Source: a virus. From it: a stretch of DNA of 31,440 nucleotides. The stretch spans positions 1 to 31,440 of the IMG/VR virus record IMGVR_UViG_3300030331_003801; one strand, 5' to 3'. The stretch's first letter is position 1, and each line of letters starts with the position of its first letter. A program made the position numbers and the translations under genes. This document shows positions 17,954 to 25,310 of the stretch, in pieces. The notes beneath the pieces are model-generated. The model had not been told where the DNA came from and did no database searches. It saw only the letters and a program-made list of their open reading frames with translations.

Positions 17954-19189
17954 TCACAAAGTTAAGAATTCCTTTTTAAAAATACTTGTGGTATAATCTC
18001 GTTTGTTTATTACTGCCTTGTATATTTTATTCTCAATACCGTTATTAGAAAATATCCAGTATAACTTATTTTCTTTTGTATACTTTGTAGTCATTCGATC
18101 ACGAGACTGCCAGTAACTTGTTGCGCTATAATCTATATTGTAATAAACGAGGCAATCTGCCTCTTTTAAACTTATACCTTCTCGCCCACTTTGAATTTGT
18201 AAAGCAATTGATTTAGTTTTTACTTCTTTAAACTCATCTAAATCAGTAGTTAATTTATCTTCAAAAACTTTTTTCAATACATCAAGCTCTGCTTTATATT
18301 TGTAAAATATTCCAATCTTTTTATTATGAAAAAATTTTTTAATAAACTCAGCCTTTGATAGATCTAGTATTTGAGTAGCACCGCTTTCAAATTTTATTGT
18401 TCCAGAATAGATTTGATGAAGCTTAGTCATTAACTTTATAGGTGTGTCACCTAATATTACCTCATCCTTTCCTTCAACAACTCTATCTTTTCGTAATCTT
18501 TTAGCTATATCGTATGTCTGCTCTTGCATTTGAACCTTCAATATTTGTTCAAATGTTTCAACTTTAAAGCCTGCTTGCTTTTGTGAAAAGGAAATCATAT
18601 ATGGTTTCATTTTTTCCATAATCTCTCTCTTTCCGTTCGAGTAATCTCTTACAATCAAACCGTTAAATTTTTTTTCAGTTACATTAATATATTCACGAGC
18701 AAACTTATAAAAGCTGGTGTGTTCTCGAAAAGGATTTCCAGGGCACATATAGATCTGATGATATATTTGGCTAAAGTTTTCTGGAGTAGGAGTGCCAGAC
18801 ATTAAAATGACATAAGGTTTTTGTGTGTCTACTAAATTTTTAACCATCTGGCTTCTCTTGCTAGGTTTTTGAAGTTTGCCCATGCAATGAGCTTCGTCTA
18901 AAATTAAAAAGTCGCAACGCTTCCTAACTTTATGTAAGCTTTCATAATTAATTATTTCAATATCAAATGCGGGATTTAGTAGATCATAATCTTTTTGAAT
19001 AAATGATATAGCTTTTTTCTTTGTAACAAAAAGAACTGATGTAGCATTCATGTTTTGACAAATACCTAGTGAGGTTAATGTTTTACCTGTTCTAACCTCC
19101 ATAGCTAAATAAACAAACTTATGGATGTTCAATATTTTAATTGAACTATTTATTATTGTAGTTTGATAATCTCTAAAACGGAACTTCAT
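17954..19189 (-). CDS. SNF2/DEAH-type superfamily 2 helicase
   Basis: The 411-aa protein has the superfamily 2 motifs in order: Walker A EVRTGKT (31-37), motif II DEAH (98-101), motif III SGTP (131-134), and late motifs QSGREGISLKEAD and QSRDRMT that form motifs V and VI. The layout matches the short SNF2-like helicases of phages, which translocate on double-stranded DNA and probably remodel replication or recombination structures. Its first 17 bases overlap the end of the primase-helicase gene, and the VRR-NUC gene follows after one base. Confidence 0.85.
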   Translation of the reverse strand: MKFRFRDYQTTIINSSIKILNIHKFVYLAMEVRTGKTLTSLGICQNMNATSVLFVTKKKAISFIQKDYDLLNPAFDIEIINYESLHKVRKRCDFLILDEAHCMGKLQKPSKRSQMVKNLVDTQKPYVILMSGTPTPENFSQIYHQIYMCPGNPFREHTSFYKFAREYINVTEKKFNGLIVRDYSNGKREIMEKMKPYMISFSQKQAGFKVETFEQILKVQMQEQTYDIAKRLRKDRVVEGKDEVILGDTPIKLMTKLHQIYSGTIKFESGATQILDLSKAEFIKKFFHNKKIGIFYKYKAELDVLKKVFEDKLTTDLDEFKEVKTKSIALQIQSGREGISLKEADCLVYYNIDYSATSYWQSRDRMTTKYTKENKLYWIFSNNGIENKIYKAVINKRDYTTSIFKKEFLTL

Positions 19190-21575
19190 TTTCTTCTTCA
19201 GTTTGTTTAAATATAATCCATCTACCTGTATGATCTCGCCCCTCTTCTGCAGGTTCTTTATATTTATACATACTATAAGAATGTAACCATTTATAAAAAC
19301 GCGTTCTGCTTATTGTCATTTTTGCTTTTGGTGCATAGTCTGGGTATTCGTTTATAAATTCAAAATACAATTCATTTTTATATATACGAGTGTTAGGCAT
19401 AAGTTTGGTGTTCGGCTCTATACCTTTTAATAACCCACACCATTCTATGAAATCGTGTGAAGTTTCAGCAGACAACTGTCTAACTTTTAGGTTCACAAAC
19501 TGTGATTCAATTAAACCTGTTCTTAAGTAAGTTTGCAAACAAGATATCATATAGTTATCAAATTCACACCACTCGTTGTCATCCCAATCTCCAAAAAATA
19601 GTTTACCAAACTCGTCTAAAGGGGTGTTTTGTTTATTGTAATGTTGATGAAGCTCTAGTTCCCACTTTCTTCTAGCAAAACTATTTCCCGCTCCTCGAAT
19701 TGCATAATTAGTGGTTATTGCAATCTTTGGACTCTTGCTGAATGGTATCTTTATAGCGTCCTTGTTTTTCTTTTCAAGAGTAAGACCTTCAGTTACTACA
19801 CTAAACAATCTCTCAAAGTCAAAATATTTTTTTACATCATCAAAACATAGTATCTGGGTGTCGGCTGATACTAATTGATATGCAAAAGACTTTTCAAATG
19901 CAAATGACTTTCCGTCTATTGTAACAAGCTTTTTCATGTGCGATAGTGCATTCATAAAAATACCTTTACCTGTTCCGCCCTCTGGATTGTCGGATATAAC
20001 CTCGTCATTAAGAATAACAGCAGGACAATAAGATAAATTTTTATGTCCGTGCATCAAAAATCCGATAGTAGATTTAAATGATTCAATTCTATCTTGGTCG
20101 TCTCCACAAATATTATTAATGAAAGTTTTATAATCTGATCCACTACCTTCACACACCTTAAACATTCTATCTATCACATGGTCTTTCCATACATACCCCC
20201 CAAGATCTAAATAATCTATGGTTGTAACCTCGTCTTTAGATATTCTAACAGCACAATTCTTATAATATAAATAAGAAGTGTTTTGCGTATCTGCTATAAA
20301 ATATATATCAATAGTGCTTAAAAGAGTTAGAAATTCCTCTCTAAATAGCCTAGTTTGGTCTGCAAAGTAATTGTATACTGACACATCTTCATAATGATAC
20401 AGGCTATCTAAAACAAAATCTTTGATTTCTTTTTCGCTTGTGTGATCAATAAGGTTGTTAGTTACTTTTACAAAAACATAATTCTTACTACCCTCTGGAC
20501 AATATTTATAAAAACCGTTATCCTCTAAAAACTTTTTAAAGACAATAGGTATAGCTTTGATTACACCTTTGTCACTTTTACTCCAAAATTTTACGCTTTC
20601 CTCCTCTGCTTTTTCTAACACGGAGTCTATGACCTCCGTCTCCAATTCCAACTCCTCTAATTGACGACGGATAACTTTTTTTGCCTCTCCCCGTTTTAAT
20701 CGTTGGGTTATATGATTAATTGTTTCAGTATCCTCGTAATATTTAGTTCCAAAATTTACCGTGTTACTGTAAGCTGAATTTATGGTTGTTTCAATTTCTT
20801 TTTTTGTAAAGGTAGATGATGAGTATTGGTTACACACATATTCAGCTAAACCTTTGTTGATTCCATAGTCATTAAATGCCATAGCTAATACATACACATT
20901 GTGGTTTCTTTGACCTTCATTCATTGGATAGTTTTTCTGCCACCATTTTACTAATATGTCTACTATTTTATTTTCATCTGATATTTTTATAGTGGGCTTG
21001 TCTCTGTAAGTATTCTTTTCTTTGTACTCCTCCTCTGCTAATGTTTCCCAAACAAAGGAGTTCTCATTTATATATATTAACGGATCATAAGACTCATAGC
21101 ATACTCTGCTTATATTTTTTGTTGTCCTATCAAAGTAATTTGAATTAAATTCTTTTTCTAAAGCATTGAAATATTTGCTGTGATTCTCGGCGTCTGGTGG
21201 TATTCTTACTAATACTTTTAAACCATTACCGCTTGGAGAAACAAATATGCTGTGAACATATTTATTTTTTATAAACCTTTCTTTGTCTTGTAATAAATCT
21301 TTTTGCTTTGGATAGCCGTCAAAGTCTAAACAAATAATACCGCTATGCTCTATAATTGAAGTGTCTTTTCGTTTGTTAAACTTTCCGCTGAAACATATTG
21401 CGGGTAATTTTTTTTTAAGTTCGTTTCTTTTATTCTTATCATCCTCGCCCCTTATTTCAGCAATTAAATCTTTTGAAGTTCCCTCCTTGATTCTTTTTAA
21501 AATAACATTTAACTCCCTGTAAAAAGGCGCTTCAGTTTCTTTAATGTTTTGAAATATAGTTATCGTATTCTCCAT
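19173..21575 (-). CDS. Primase-helicase (VirE/BT4734-like N-terminus, SF3-type helicase C-terminus)
   Basis: The chosen start is the ATG at 21575 (800 aa); a TTG at 21599 would add eight residues read from a hairpin and is less likely. Residues about 1-165 match the VirE/BT4734-like primase-associated domain, with IICLDFDG near 77-85 and SPSGNGLKVLVRI near 109-122. A PriCT-like helical segment follows at about 210-285. The C-terminal part carries a Walker A loop NPEGGTGKG (about 528-537), Walker B ILCFDD (about 573-580) and an ITTNY sensor (about 618-623), as in SF3/D5-type helicases. It should synthesise primers and unwind DNA at the phage fork. The N-terminal type is characteristic of Bacteroidetes mobile elements and phages, which supports the host assignment. 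Confidence 0.85.
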   Translation of the reverse strand: MENTITIFQNIKETEAPFYRELNVILKRIKEGTSKDLIAEIRGEDDKNKRNELKKKLPAICFSGKFNKRKDTSIIEHSGIICLDFDGYPKQKDLLQDKERFIKNKYVHSIFVSPSGNGLKVLVRIPPDAENHSKYFNALEKEFNSNYFDRTTKNISRVCYESYDPLIYINENSFVWETLAEEEYKEKNTYRDKPTIKISDENKIVDILVKWWQKNYPMNEGQRNHNVYVLAMAFNDYGINKGLAEYVCNQYSSSTFTKKEIETTINSAYSNTVNFGTKYYEDTETINHITQRLKRGEAKKVIRRQLEELELETEVIDSVLEKAEEESVKFWSKSDKGVIKAIPIVFKKFLEDNGFYKYCPEGSKNYVFVKVTNNLIDHTSEKEIKDFVLDSLYHYEDVSVYNYFADQTRLFREEFLTLLSTIDIYFIADTQNTSYLYYKNCAVRISKDEVTTIDYLDLGGYVWKDHVIDRMFKVCEGSGSDYKTFINNICGDDQDRIESFKSTIGFLMHGHKNLSYCPAVILNDEVISDNPEGGTGKGIFMNALSHMKKLVTIDGKSFAFEKSFAYQLVSADTQILCFDDVKKYFDFERLFSVVTEGLTLEKKNKDAIKIPFSKSPKIAITTNYAIRGAGNSFARRKWELELHQHYNKQNTPLDEFGKLFFGDWDDNEWCEFDNYMISCLQTYLRTGLIESQFVNLKVRQLSAETSHDFIEWCGLLKGIEPNTKLMPNTRIYKNELYFEFINEYPDYAPKAKMTISRTRFYKWLHSYSMYKYKEPAEEGRDHTGRWIIFKQTEEENEVPF

Positions 21576-21628
21576 AAAAAAAAGGAGGTGGCAAACCAAT
21601 TAATATGAAAAAAAGAAATCCACCTCCC
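21576..21628 (-). terminator. Hairpin plus T8 directly before the primase ATG (attenuator candidate)
   Basis: In transcript sense, GGAGGTGG (21627-21620) pairs perfectly with CCACCTCC (21591-21584) around a 28-base loop, and eight T residues (21583-21576) follow. The ATG of the primase-helicase comes immediately after. This has the shape of an intrinsic terminator placed inside an operon, so it may be partial. The left arm also contains a perfect anti-16S sequence (GGAGGTG) that has no start codon at the right distance. Confidence 0.55.
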
Positions 21629-21649
21629 GATTTGATTGTTATTAAATTT

Positions 21650-21904
21650 TTACACCCAATCGAGTTCTTCTGACTCTTTAGGCGCTTGTGTCGGTTCCCA
21701 TGTATCTATTTCAGCATAGGGATTTCCGTCCTTTGAGATTTTTAGATCAATGTTAAGCCAACCGCTTTTATGATTGTCTTTCATTGTTGCTGTAAAATCT
21801 TTGCAATTTATTGCAAGAGTACCGACTATAAAGTCTGGTCTTCCTGCTTTTTGTTTAAAAATTAATCCGTTTGGAAAAATTTTATCTTCGCTTTTATTTG
21901 CCAT
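21650..21904 (-). CDS. Small single-stranded-DNA-binding-like protein
   Basis: The 84-aa protein is predicted mostly beta: FPNGLIFKQK, FIVGTLAINCKDFTATM and WLNIDLKISK alternate like the strands of a small OB fold. The C-terminus is acidic and ends with an aromatic and hydrophobic residue (ESEELDWV), as in SSB tails that recruit replication partners. It lies between the RecE-like nuclease and the primase-helicase genes, which is where an SSB would be expected. The assignment is by composition and context; it is shorter than bacterial SSB and may be a different OB-fold protein. Confidence 0.5.
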   Translation of the reverse strand: MANKSEDKIFPNGLIFKQKAGRPDFIVGTLAINCKDFTATMKDNHKSGWLNIDLKISKDGNPYAEIDTWEPTQAPKESEELDWV

Positions 21905-21924
21905 AATTATATAAATTAAATTAA

Positions 21925-22725
21925 TTATAAAACCCCTGTAATAATTAAGGATTCTATGTCTTCAGTAGGATTATCGCCGTGTAATCTATTATATTCGCTC
22001 ACAGCTTTTTCTACTTTTGCTTTTCCACTTTCTATGAATTGATCAGAGCAAGTAAATACTCCCACATCATAATAGTTTTTTTTAGTCCTAACGCTGTACT
22101 TTTTCTCTTTACCTATAACAACAAATATCATAGGCATAGAAAAGAGTTCTTGATATATATAAGCTTGACTATCGTAATAATAAAAAGGTGCATTACGTAT
22201 GAATTTACGCACATCTCTTGATGACTTTACATCTATGATAACAGGAGAGTTGTCTTTATCTCTAGTTATTATATCTGCCTTTCCTTTAAAATTTAAGCCG
22301 TGCATTTTTTTTATCATTGGCGTTTCGTATTGAGCGTCAAAGTTTGTTATCCACTCTTGTATGGAGGTTGTTTTTGGATTGTTCTCGTCCATAAACCAAT
22401 CTACAATTTCTTTAATCTCATCCGCTTCACTTCTTTTTAAAGCGAAACTTACATTGTTATCCTCGCAAAATTTTTTATACTTCGCGTCTCTACGGACAAC
22501 ATCTGCTATGAGAAAATCTTTTGCTTTCGCTGGTTCTAGGATAAGCTGGTGCATATAGCGACCTTTAGCAAAGTTCTCGTTATCCTCTATTTTATTTCCG
22601 TACTGCTCTGGATCTTCGATCAAAGTTTGAATATCGGAATTTGAGATATACTGACGCCCTAAATCGCCGTAGTACTCCTCGTCGCTTCGTAATCTTTCGA
22701 TTATTTTAACTTCTTTTTTTGACAT
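21925..22725 (-). CDS. RecE-like PDDEXK exonuclease
   Basis: The 266-aa protein carries a PD-(D/E)XK nuclease core: KGRYMHQLILEP (54-65, including His59), FKGKADIITRD (Asp141), PVIIDVKSSR (Asp155, Lys157) and a downstream YDSQAYIYQ motif (Gln177). This order matches RecE/exonuclease VIII and the DUF3799 family, which resect double-stranded DNA ends 5' to 3'. The start overlaps the end of the annealing-protein gene by 20 bases. The two probably form a two-component recombination system like RecET or lambda Red. Confidence 0.85.
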   Translation of the reverse strand: MSKKEVKIIERLRSDEEYYGDLGRQYISNSDIQTLIEDPEQYGNKIEDNENFAKGRYMHQLILEPAKAKDFLIADVVRRDAKYKKFCEDNNVSFALKRSEADEIKEIVDWFMDENNPKTTSIQEWITNFDAQYETPMIKKMHGLNFKGKADIITRDKDNSPVIIDVKSSRDVRKFIRNAPFYYYDSQAYIYQELFSMPMIFVVIGKEKKYSVRTKKNYYDVGVFTCSDQFIESGKAKVEKAVSEYNRLHGDNPTEDIESLIITGVL

Positions 22726-23359
22726 CTTCTAAAAATTGCTCTAACTCTTTATCATCTTTAACTTTATATTTAGTAGCAAGAGATTTTATTATTTTCTCTG
22801 CTGAAAATCCATTCTTTTGATGTTCTAAATATTTATTTAAAGCTTCTTCCCAATTATCAACTAGTAATGTTACCTCTGGAGTTTTCTCGTCCTTTGCTTT
22901 TGCCTTTGCTTTTGCCTTTGGTTTTGACTTAAGTGCGGGCTTCTCGTCCGCTTCCTCGCTTGGAAAACTCTCATTCTTATATATATAAAAACCTAGTCCA
23001 AACATTGCTAGATTTTTAGTTAAGCAACGCATTAAACAGCTATTGATGTCAAATGAGTTTGGTTCAAATATTGGTTTATTATTATAATTAAGTATAGGTA
23101 ACCACATTTGTAGTGTTTCCCCTTCGATAGTAACTGATGTATGACAAAACCCTCCTACTTTTTCCTCGAAAGAATAAGGTTGATTTGTTTCTGGATTTAC
23201 ATAATAAGTATATGTTGCGCTTGGAAATCTTTTTTTGACTTCTGCCCAAGCGTGCGACCAAGATAGGTAAGTAAACTGACCTCTCTTTTCTGTGTATTCA
23301 TTGACATTTATCTGTGATAAAGTGTCAAAAGTGCTTAGTTTTTGATTTGATTTATTCAT
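22706..23359 (-). CDS. DUF1071-type single-strand annealing protein
   Basis: The 217-aa protein begins with the DUF1071/Sak-type pattern: YLSWSHAWAEVKKRFPSATY, then MWLPILNYNNKPI and the conserved INSCLMRCLTKNLAMFGLG helix. These proteins anneal complementary single strands in phage recombination. A Lys-Ala-rich linker (SKPKAKAKAKAKDE, about 143-156) joins the core to a C-terminal helical region (about 165-217) that may recruit a partner. It precedes and overlaps the RecE-like exonuclease gene, the usual partner of an annealing protein. Its own start overlaps the upstream gene by 8 bases. Confidence 0.8.
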   Translation of the reverse strand: MNKSNQKLSTFDTLSQINVNEYTEKRGQFTYLSWSHAWAEVKKRFPSATYTYYVNPETNQPYSFEEKVGGFCHTSVTIEGETLQMWLPILNYNNKPIFEPNSFDINSCLMRCLTKNLAMFGLGFYIYKNESFPSEEADEKPALKSKPKAKAKAKAKDEKTPEVTLLVDNWEEALNKYLEHQKNGFSAEKIIKSLATKYKVKDDKELEQFLEDVKKRS

Positions 23360-23750
23360 TTTGATTTAATTTTTGGGTGATAAGATAATATTTTTTTGTG
23401 ATTTGTTCCCTACTTTGTTTAAATAATTTTATTCTTTTGGCGCTTTTAGTTGTATTTAACTCTATTGCCATTTGCTTTTTTATGTTCTCAAGTTTCTCTT
23501 TATACTTTTGAAGTGTCACTAAATAGACTCCTCGTTTCCATCCATGATTTGTATATAACATATAGTCCTGGTCACTACACTCTCGATAATATTCTCCTTT
23601 TTTAGTTGGATCATAGATCTTGATCATACCCTCCTCGTCCTTTGTGATTTTAACTCCAAGCAACATAAAGGCATAATAATTTTCTGCGGATAAATTGCAG
23701 GTAGAAAAATCGTTAGACGCCTCCTTGAAAATTTGATCAAGGTTAAACAT
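23352..23750 (-). CDS. Hypothetical protein of the recombination cluster
   Basis: The 132-aa protein has a helical N-terminus, a short central strand region (YMLYTNHGWKRGVYLVTL) and a long basic C-terminal helix (KYKEKLENIKKQM onward) that could form a coiled coil. No domain is recognised. It overlaps the DnaA-like gene by 8 bases upstream and the annealing-protein gene by 8 bases downstream. Translational coupling with these suggests a role in the same replication or recombination step. Confidence 0.55.
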   Translation of the reverse strand: MFNLDQIFKEASNDFSTCNLSAENYYAFMLLGVKITKDEEGMIKIYDPTKKGEYYRECSDQDYMLYTNHGWKRGVYLVTLQKYKEKLENIKKQMAIELNTTKSAKRIKLFKQSREQITKKYYLITQKLNQNE

Positions 23751-24039
23751 TTACCTTTGATAGTTTATCAACAATTTTTTTTAGATCAGGGTCGTTAAGA
23801 TGTTGTTCCATCATTTTTAACCCATACAATATAGTTTGATGGGCAATCGGATGATTATTTTTTTCCATATAGTTTTGTATATCCACAAGTTTCATTCCTC
23901 GTTCGTAACATATATAGTATAAAAAATGCCTACCCATTACAAGCTCGGTGGCTTGGTTCTTTTCAAAAAGTTTTTTCGGTTTTATTTGCAGGTGTTGTGC
24001 AATGTTATTTGCCACCTTCATAAAAATTTCATATTTCAT
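23743..24039 (-). CDS. Second DnaA domain-IV-like protein (98 aa)
   Basis: Residues about 30-80 resemble DnaA domain IV: GRHFLYYICYERGMKLVDIQ followed by a loop and HPIAHQTILYGLKMME, where His67-Gln-Thr-Ile takes the place of the usual His-x-Thr-Val. There is no ATPase domain and the whole protein is little more than the DNA-binding module. The other DnaA-like gene of this window is 6 kb away in the same operon. The two differ enough that recent duplication is unlikely. A role in origin recognition or in gene regulation is inferred. Confidence 0.65.
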   Translation of the reverse strand: MKYEIFMKVANNIAQHLQIKPKKLFEKNQATELVMGRHFLYYICYERGMKLVDIQNYMEKNNHPIAHQTILYGLKMMEQHLNDPDLKKIVDKLSKVNV

Positions 24040-24042
24040 AAT

Positions 24043-24276
24043 CTAATCTAATAATATTAAGTACGCCTTCGCGTTGTTAGTTCTAAACCAATCCAATCCC
24101 CTGCGTAAGCCGTCCCAATTTTGTATCATTTGACATCCCATAGTATAATCGTATATACTTAATTCTAAATTGTTAAGGGTGTACTTCTCTCCAGAGAATT
24201 GATTTGTTACTTCTGCACCCTCCTCGTAAATTATTCCCTCGAACCATTTAGGAGGTTGTTGTTTCTTTTTAGTCAT
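24043..24276 (-). CDS. Conserved small phage protein (PPKWFEGIIYEEG type)
   Basis: The 77-aa protein has a well-formed pattern that I recognise in marine phages without a known function: PPKWFEGIIYEEGAEVTN, a conserved middle (LELSIYDYTMGCQM) and an end with GLDWFRTNNAKAYLILLD. The aromatic and Gly positions suggest a compact fold. Its start codon overlaps the stop codon of the upstream micro-gene in an ATGA arrangement (24273-24276), so it is probably translated by re-initiation. It lies 3 bases before the small DnaA-like gene. Confidence 0.65.
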   Translation of the reverse strand: MTKKKQQPPKWFEGIIYEEGAEVTNQFSGEKYTLNNLELSIYDYTMGCQMIQNWDGLRRGLDWFRTNNAKAYLILLD

Positions 24277-24431
24277 AGTTTATTTATTGCATTATTTATC
24301 TGCTCGTCTGTATAGTTATCCTCTTTTAAAAAGTTTCTAATTTCTTGTACAGCGCCCTCTCCTAAATTTTCCCAATCAGTATTTTGTACAGAGCAAAATA
24401 AATCAATCCATTCTTTTAAATCTTTTTCCAT
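24273..24431 (-). CDS. 52-aa acidic micro-protein
   Basis: The 53-codon frame encodes a 52-aa acidic protein beginning MEKDLKEWIDLFCSVQNTDW and ending NNAINKL. The last 20 residues (YTDEQINNAI region) look like a short helical pair. No homologue is recognised. Its stop codon overlaps the ATG of the next gene (ATGA), its start is 2 bases after the upstream stop, and the frame fills a gap that would otherwise be empty. These three points are the reason for calling it. Confidence 0.6.
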   Translation of the reverse strand: MEKDLKEWIDLFCSVQNTDWENLGEGAVQEIRNFLKEDNYTDEQINNAINKL

Positions 24432-24433
24432 AA

Positions 24434-24589
24434 TTATAATTTTAAATCGTTTATAAGTTTATTAATAAACTCATCTTGATCAGATGAACTTAAGGCGTTC
24501 TTTCCTCGTTGGAAAGTTATAAGCGCGTTCCTCGTGTTAGATATTTTTTTCTGAAGCGCTTGTGTTGAAAGATATAAAAACTCATTCAT
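24434..24589 (-). CDS. 51-aa micro-protein
   Basis: The frame encodes 51 aa beginning MNEFLYLSTQALQKKISNTR. It is basic in the middle and acidic near the end (SSSDQDEFINKLINDLKL). No domain is recognised. The start codon overlaps the upstream stop codon (ATGA at 24589-24586). Two copies of the TCCTCGT motif lie inside it and force CGA and AGG arginine codons, which are otherwise uncommon here. Confidence 0.6.
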   Translation of the reverse strand: MNEFLYLSTQALQKKISNTRNALITFQRGKNALSSSDQDEFINKLINDLKL

Positions 24590-24741
24590 AACTTTAAATC
24601 TTCAATAGCGTTTTGCAGTTCTTCAATCTTATCCTGGATTCCATCCAAGTCCCAATTTAATTTGGGGTCTTTATCGGTACGAGCGTTGTAGCATTCCTCG
24701 TAAACTTCATCAAGTAAAGTCATTATATGTTTTACATTCAT
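24586..24741 (-). CDS. 51-aa acidic micro-protein
   Basis: The frame encodes 51 aa beginning MNVKHIMTLLDEVYEECYNA and ending ELQNAIEDLKL. It looks like two acidic helices and could be a small protein-binding or anti-host factor, but nothing specific is recognised. Both ends overlap neighbours by the ATGA arrangement (24738-24741 and 24586-24589), which places it in a chain of translationally coupled genes. Confidence 0.6.
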   Translation of the reverse strand: MNVKHIMTLLDEVYEECYNARTDKDPKLNWDLDGIQDKIEELQNAIEDLKL

Positions 24742-24953
24742 AACTCTAAAAGTTTTAATTTGCGTTTGTACTTCCTGGCTAGGTTTGTCTTAAAAATAAT
24801 TTTTTTGATTACCTCTTTGTCTCGAACGCTTGTAAGCTGATCTAATCTTAACCTCTCGCATTCGTTATGCAAGCTGATCATAAATTTATATACATAAATC
24901 TTATGTCGCTTGACTCGGTTTCGTGTCTGAAAATATGTTAGTATAGATTTCAT
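24738..24953 (-). CDS. Small basic hypothetical protein
   Basis: The 71-aa protein is strongly basic with Arg/Lys-rich helices and could bind nucleic acid. The longest frame starts at 24953 and overlaps the upstream zinc-finger-like gene by 53 bases. The internal ATG at 24881 (47 aa, starting MISLHNECERLRL) would avoid the overlap and is a reasonable alternative. The stop codon overlaps the next ATG (ATGA), which supports the reading frame. Confidence 0.5.
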   Translation of the reverse strand: MKSILTYFQTRNRVKRHKIYVYKFMISLHNECERLRLDQLTSVRDKEVIKKIIFKTNLARKYKRKLKLLEL

Positions 24954-25095
24954 TTAATTTGATTTGATTATCGTAGTAAATCTTTTCACGCTTGTTACAC
25001 TCTCGGCAGTAAAAAACTTCCTCGCTATATTCTCCATAGTAGTTATAGCTTTCTATTTTTTTCTTATCGGGTGGACAATTTTTGCAAAAAGACAT
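24901..25095 (-). CDS. Small zinc-ribbon-like protein
   Basis: The 64-aa protein has two Cys pairs, FCKNCPP (Cys4, Cys7) and FYCRECNKRE (Cys30, Cys33), spaced as in a zinc ribbon. The remainder is charged and helical. Such mini-proteins in phages often regulate transcription or bind RNA polymerase, but that is only a family-level possibility. It lies 31 bases downstream of the 37-aa frame at 25127-25240. Confidence 0.6.
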   Translation of the reverse strand: MSFCKNCPPDKKKIESYNYYGEYSEEVFYCRECNKREKIYYDNQIKLNEIYTNIFSDTKPSQAT

Positions 25096-25126
25096 TTATA
25101 AAATTTGTATAAAATTAGTAAAAAAT

Positions 25127-25240
25127 TTAGTTCTTATCTACTAATCGTGATAGTTTTTTTATTACTCTTTTTATTTCCTCCTGGTTAAGTGTTTGAGCAA
25201 TAAGAATTATTGCTTTGACTTTTTTTTGATATTCATACAT
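25127..25240 (-). CDS. 37-aa basic micro-protein
   Basis: The frame encodes 37 aa beginning MYEYQKKVKAIILIAQTLNQ and ending KKLSRLVDKN. It is a single amphipathic basic helix pair. It fills the gap between the zinc-ribbon gene and the hairpin at 25257-25303. Support is limited to its position, its ATG after an A/T-rich leader and its clean frame, so it may be spurious. Confidence 0.4.
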   Translation of the reverse strand: MYEYQKKVKAIILIAQTLNQEEIKRVIKKLSRLVDKN

Positions 25241-25256
25241 AATTGATTCTTATTTT

Positions 25257-25303
25257 AAAACCCCCCTCACTAGAGTAATGACTCGTCGTTGACTATTGGG
25301 GGG
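25257..25303 (-). terminator. C6/G6 hairpin with short T-tract after the Api92-like gene
   Basis: In transcript sense CCCCCC (25303-25298) pairs with GGGGGG (25266-25261), and TTTT follows. Inside the long loop a second perfect stem GAGT-CATT-ACTC forms. The structure begins 7 bases after the stop codon of the 180-aa gene. It could terminate or pause transcription between the proximal and distal parts of the early operon. Confidence 0.45.
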
Positions 25304-25310
25304 CAGACTT

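Noticed and set aside
17957-17964. TAACTTTG (minus sense) 4 bases before the VRR-NUC start codon
   Set aside because: It matches TAnnTTTG, but it lies inside the last codons of the helicase gene and a chance match is likely; there is no spaced -33 element.
21576-21599. TTG start at 21599 for the primase-helicase
   Set aside because: It would put the hairpin arm and T8 tract in the coding region (Met-Val-Cys-His-Leu-Leu-Phe-Phe); the ATG at 21575 begins the family-like sequence.
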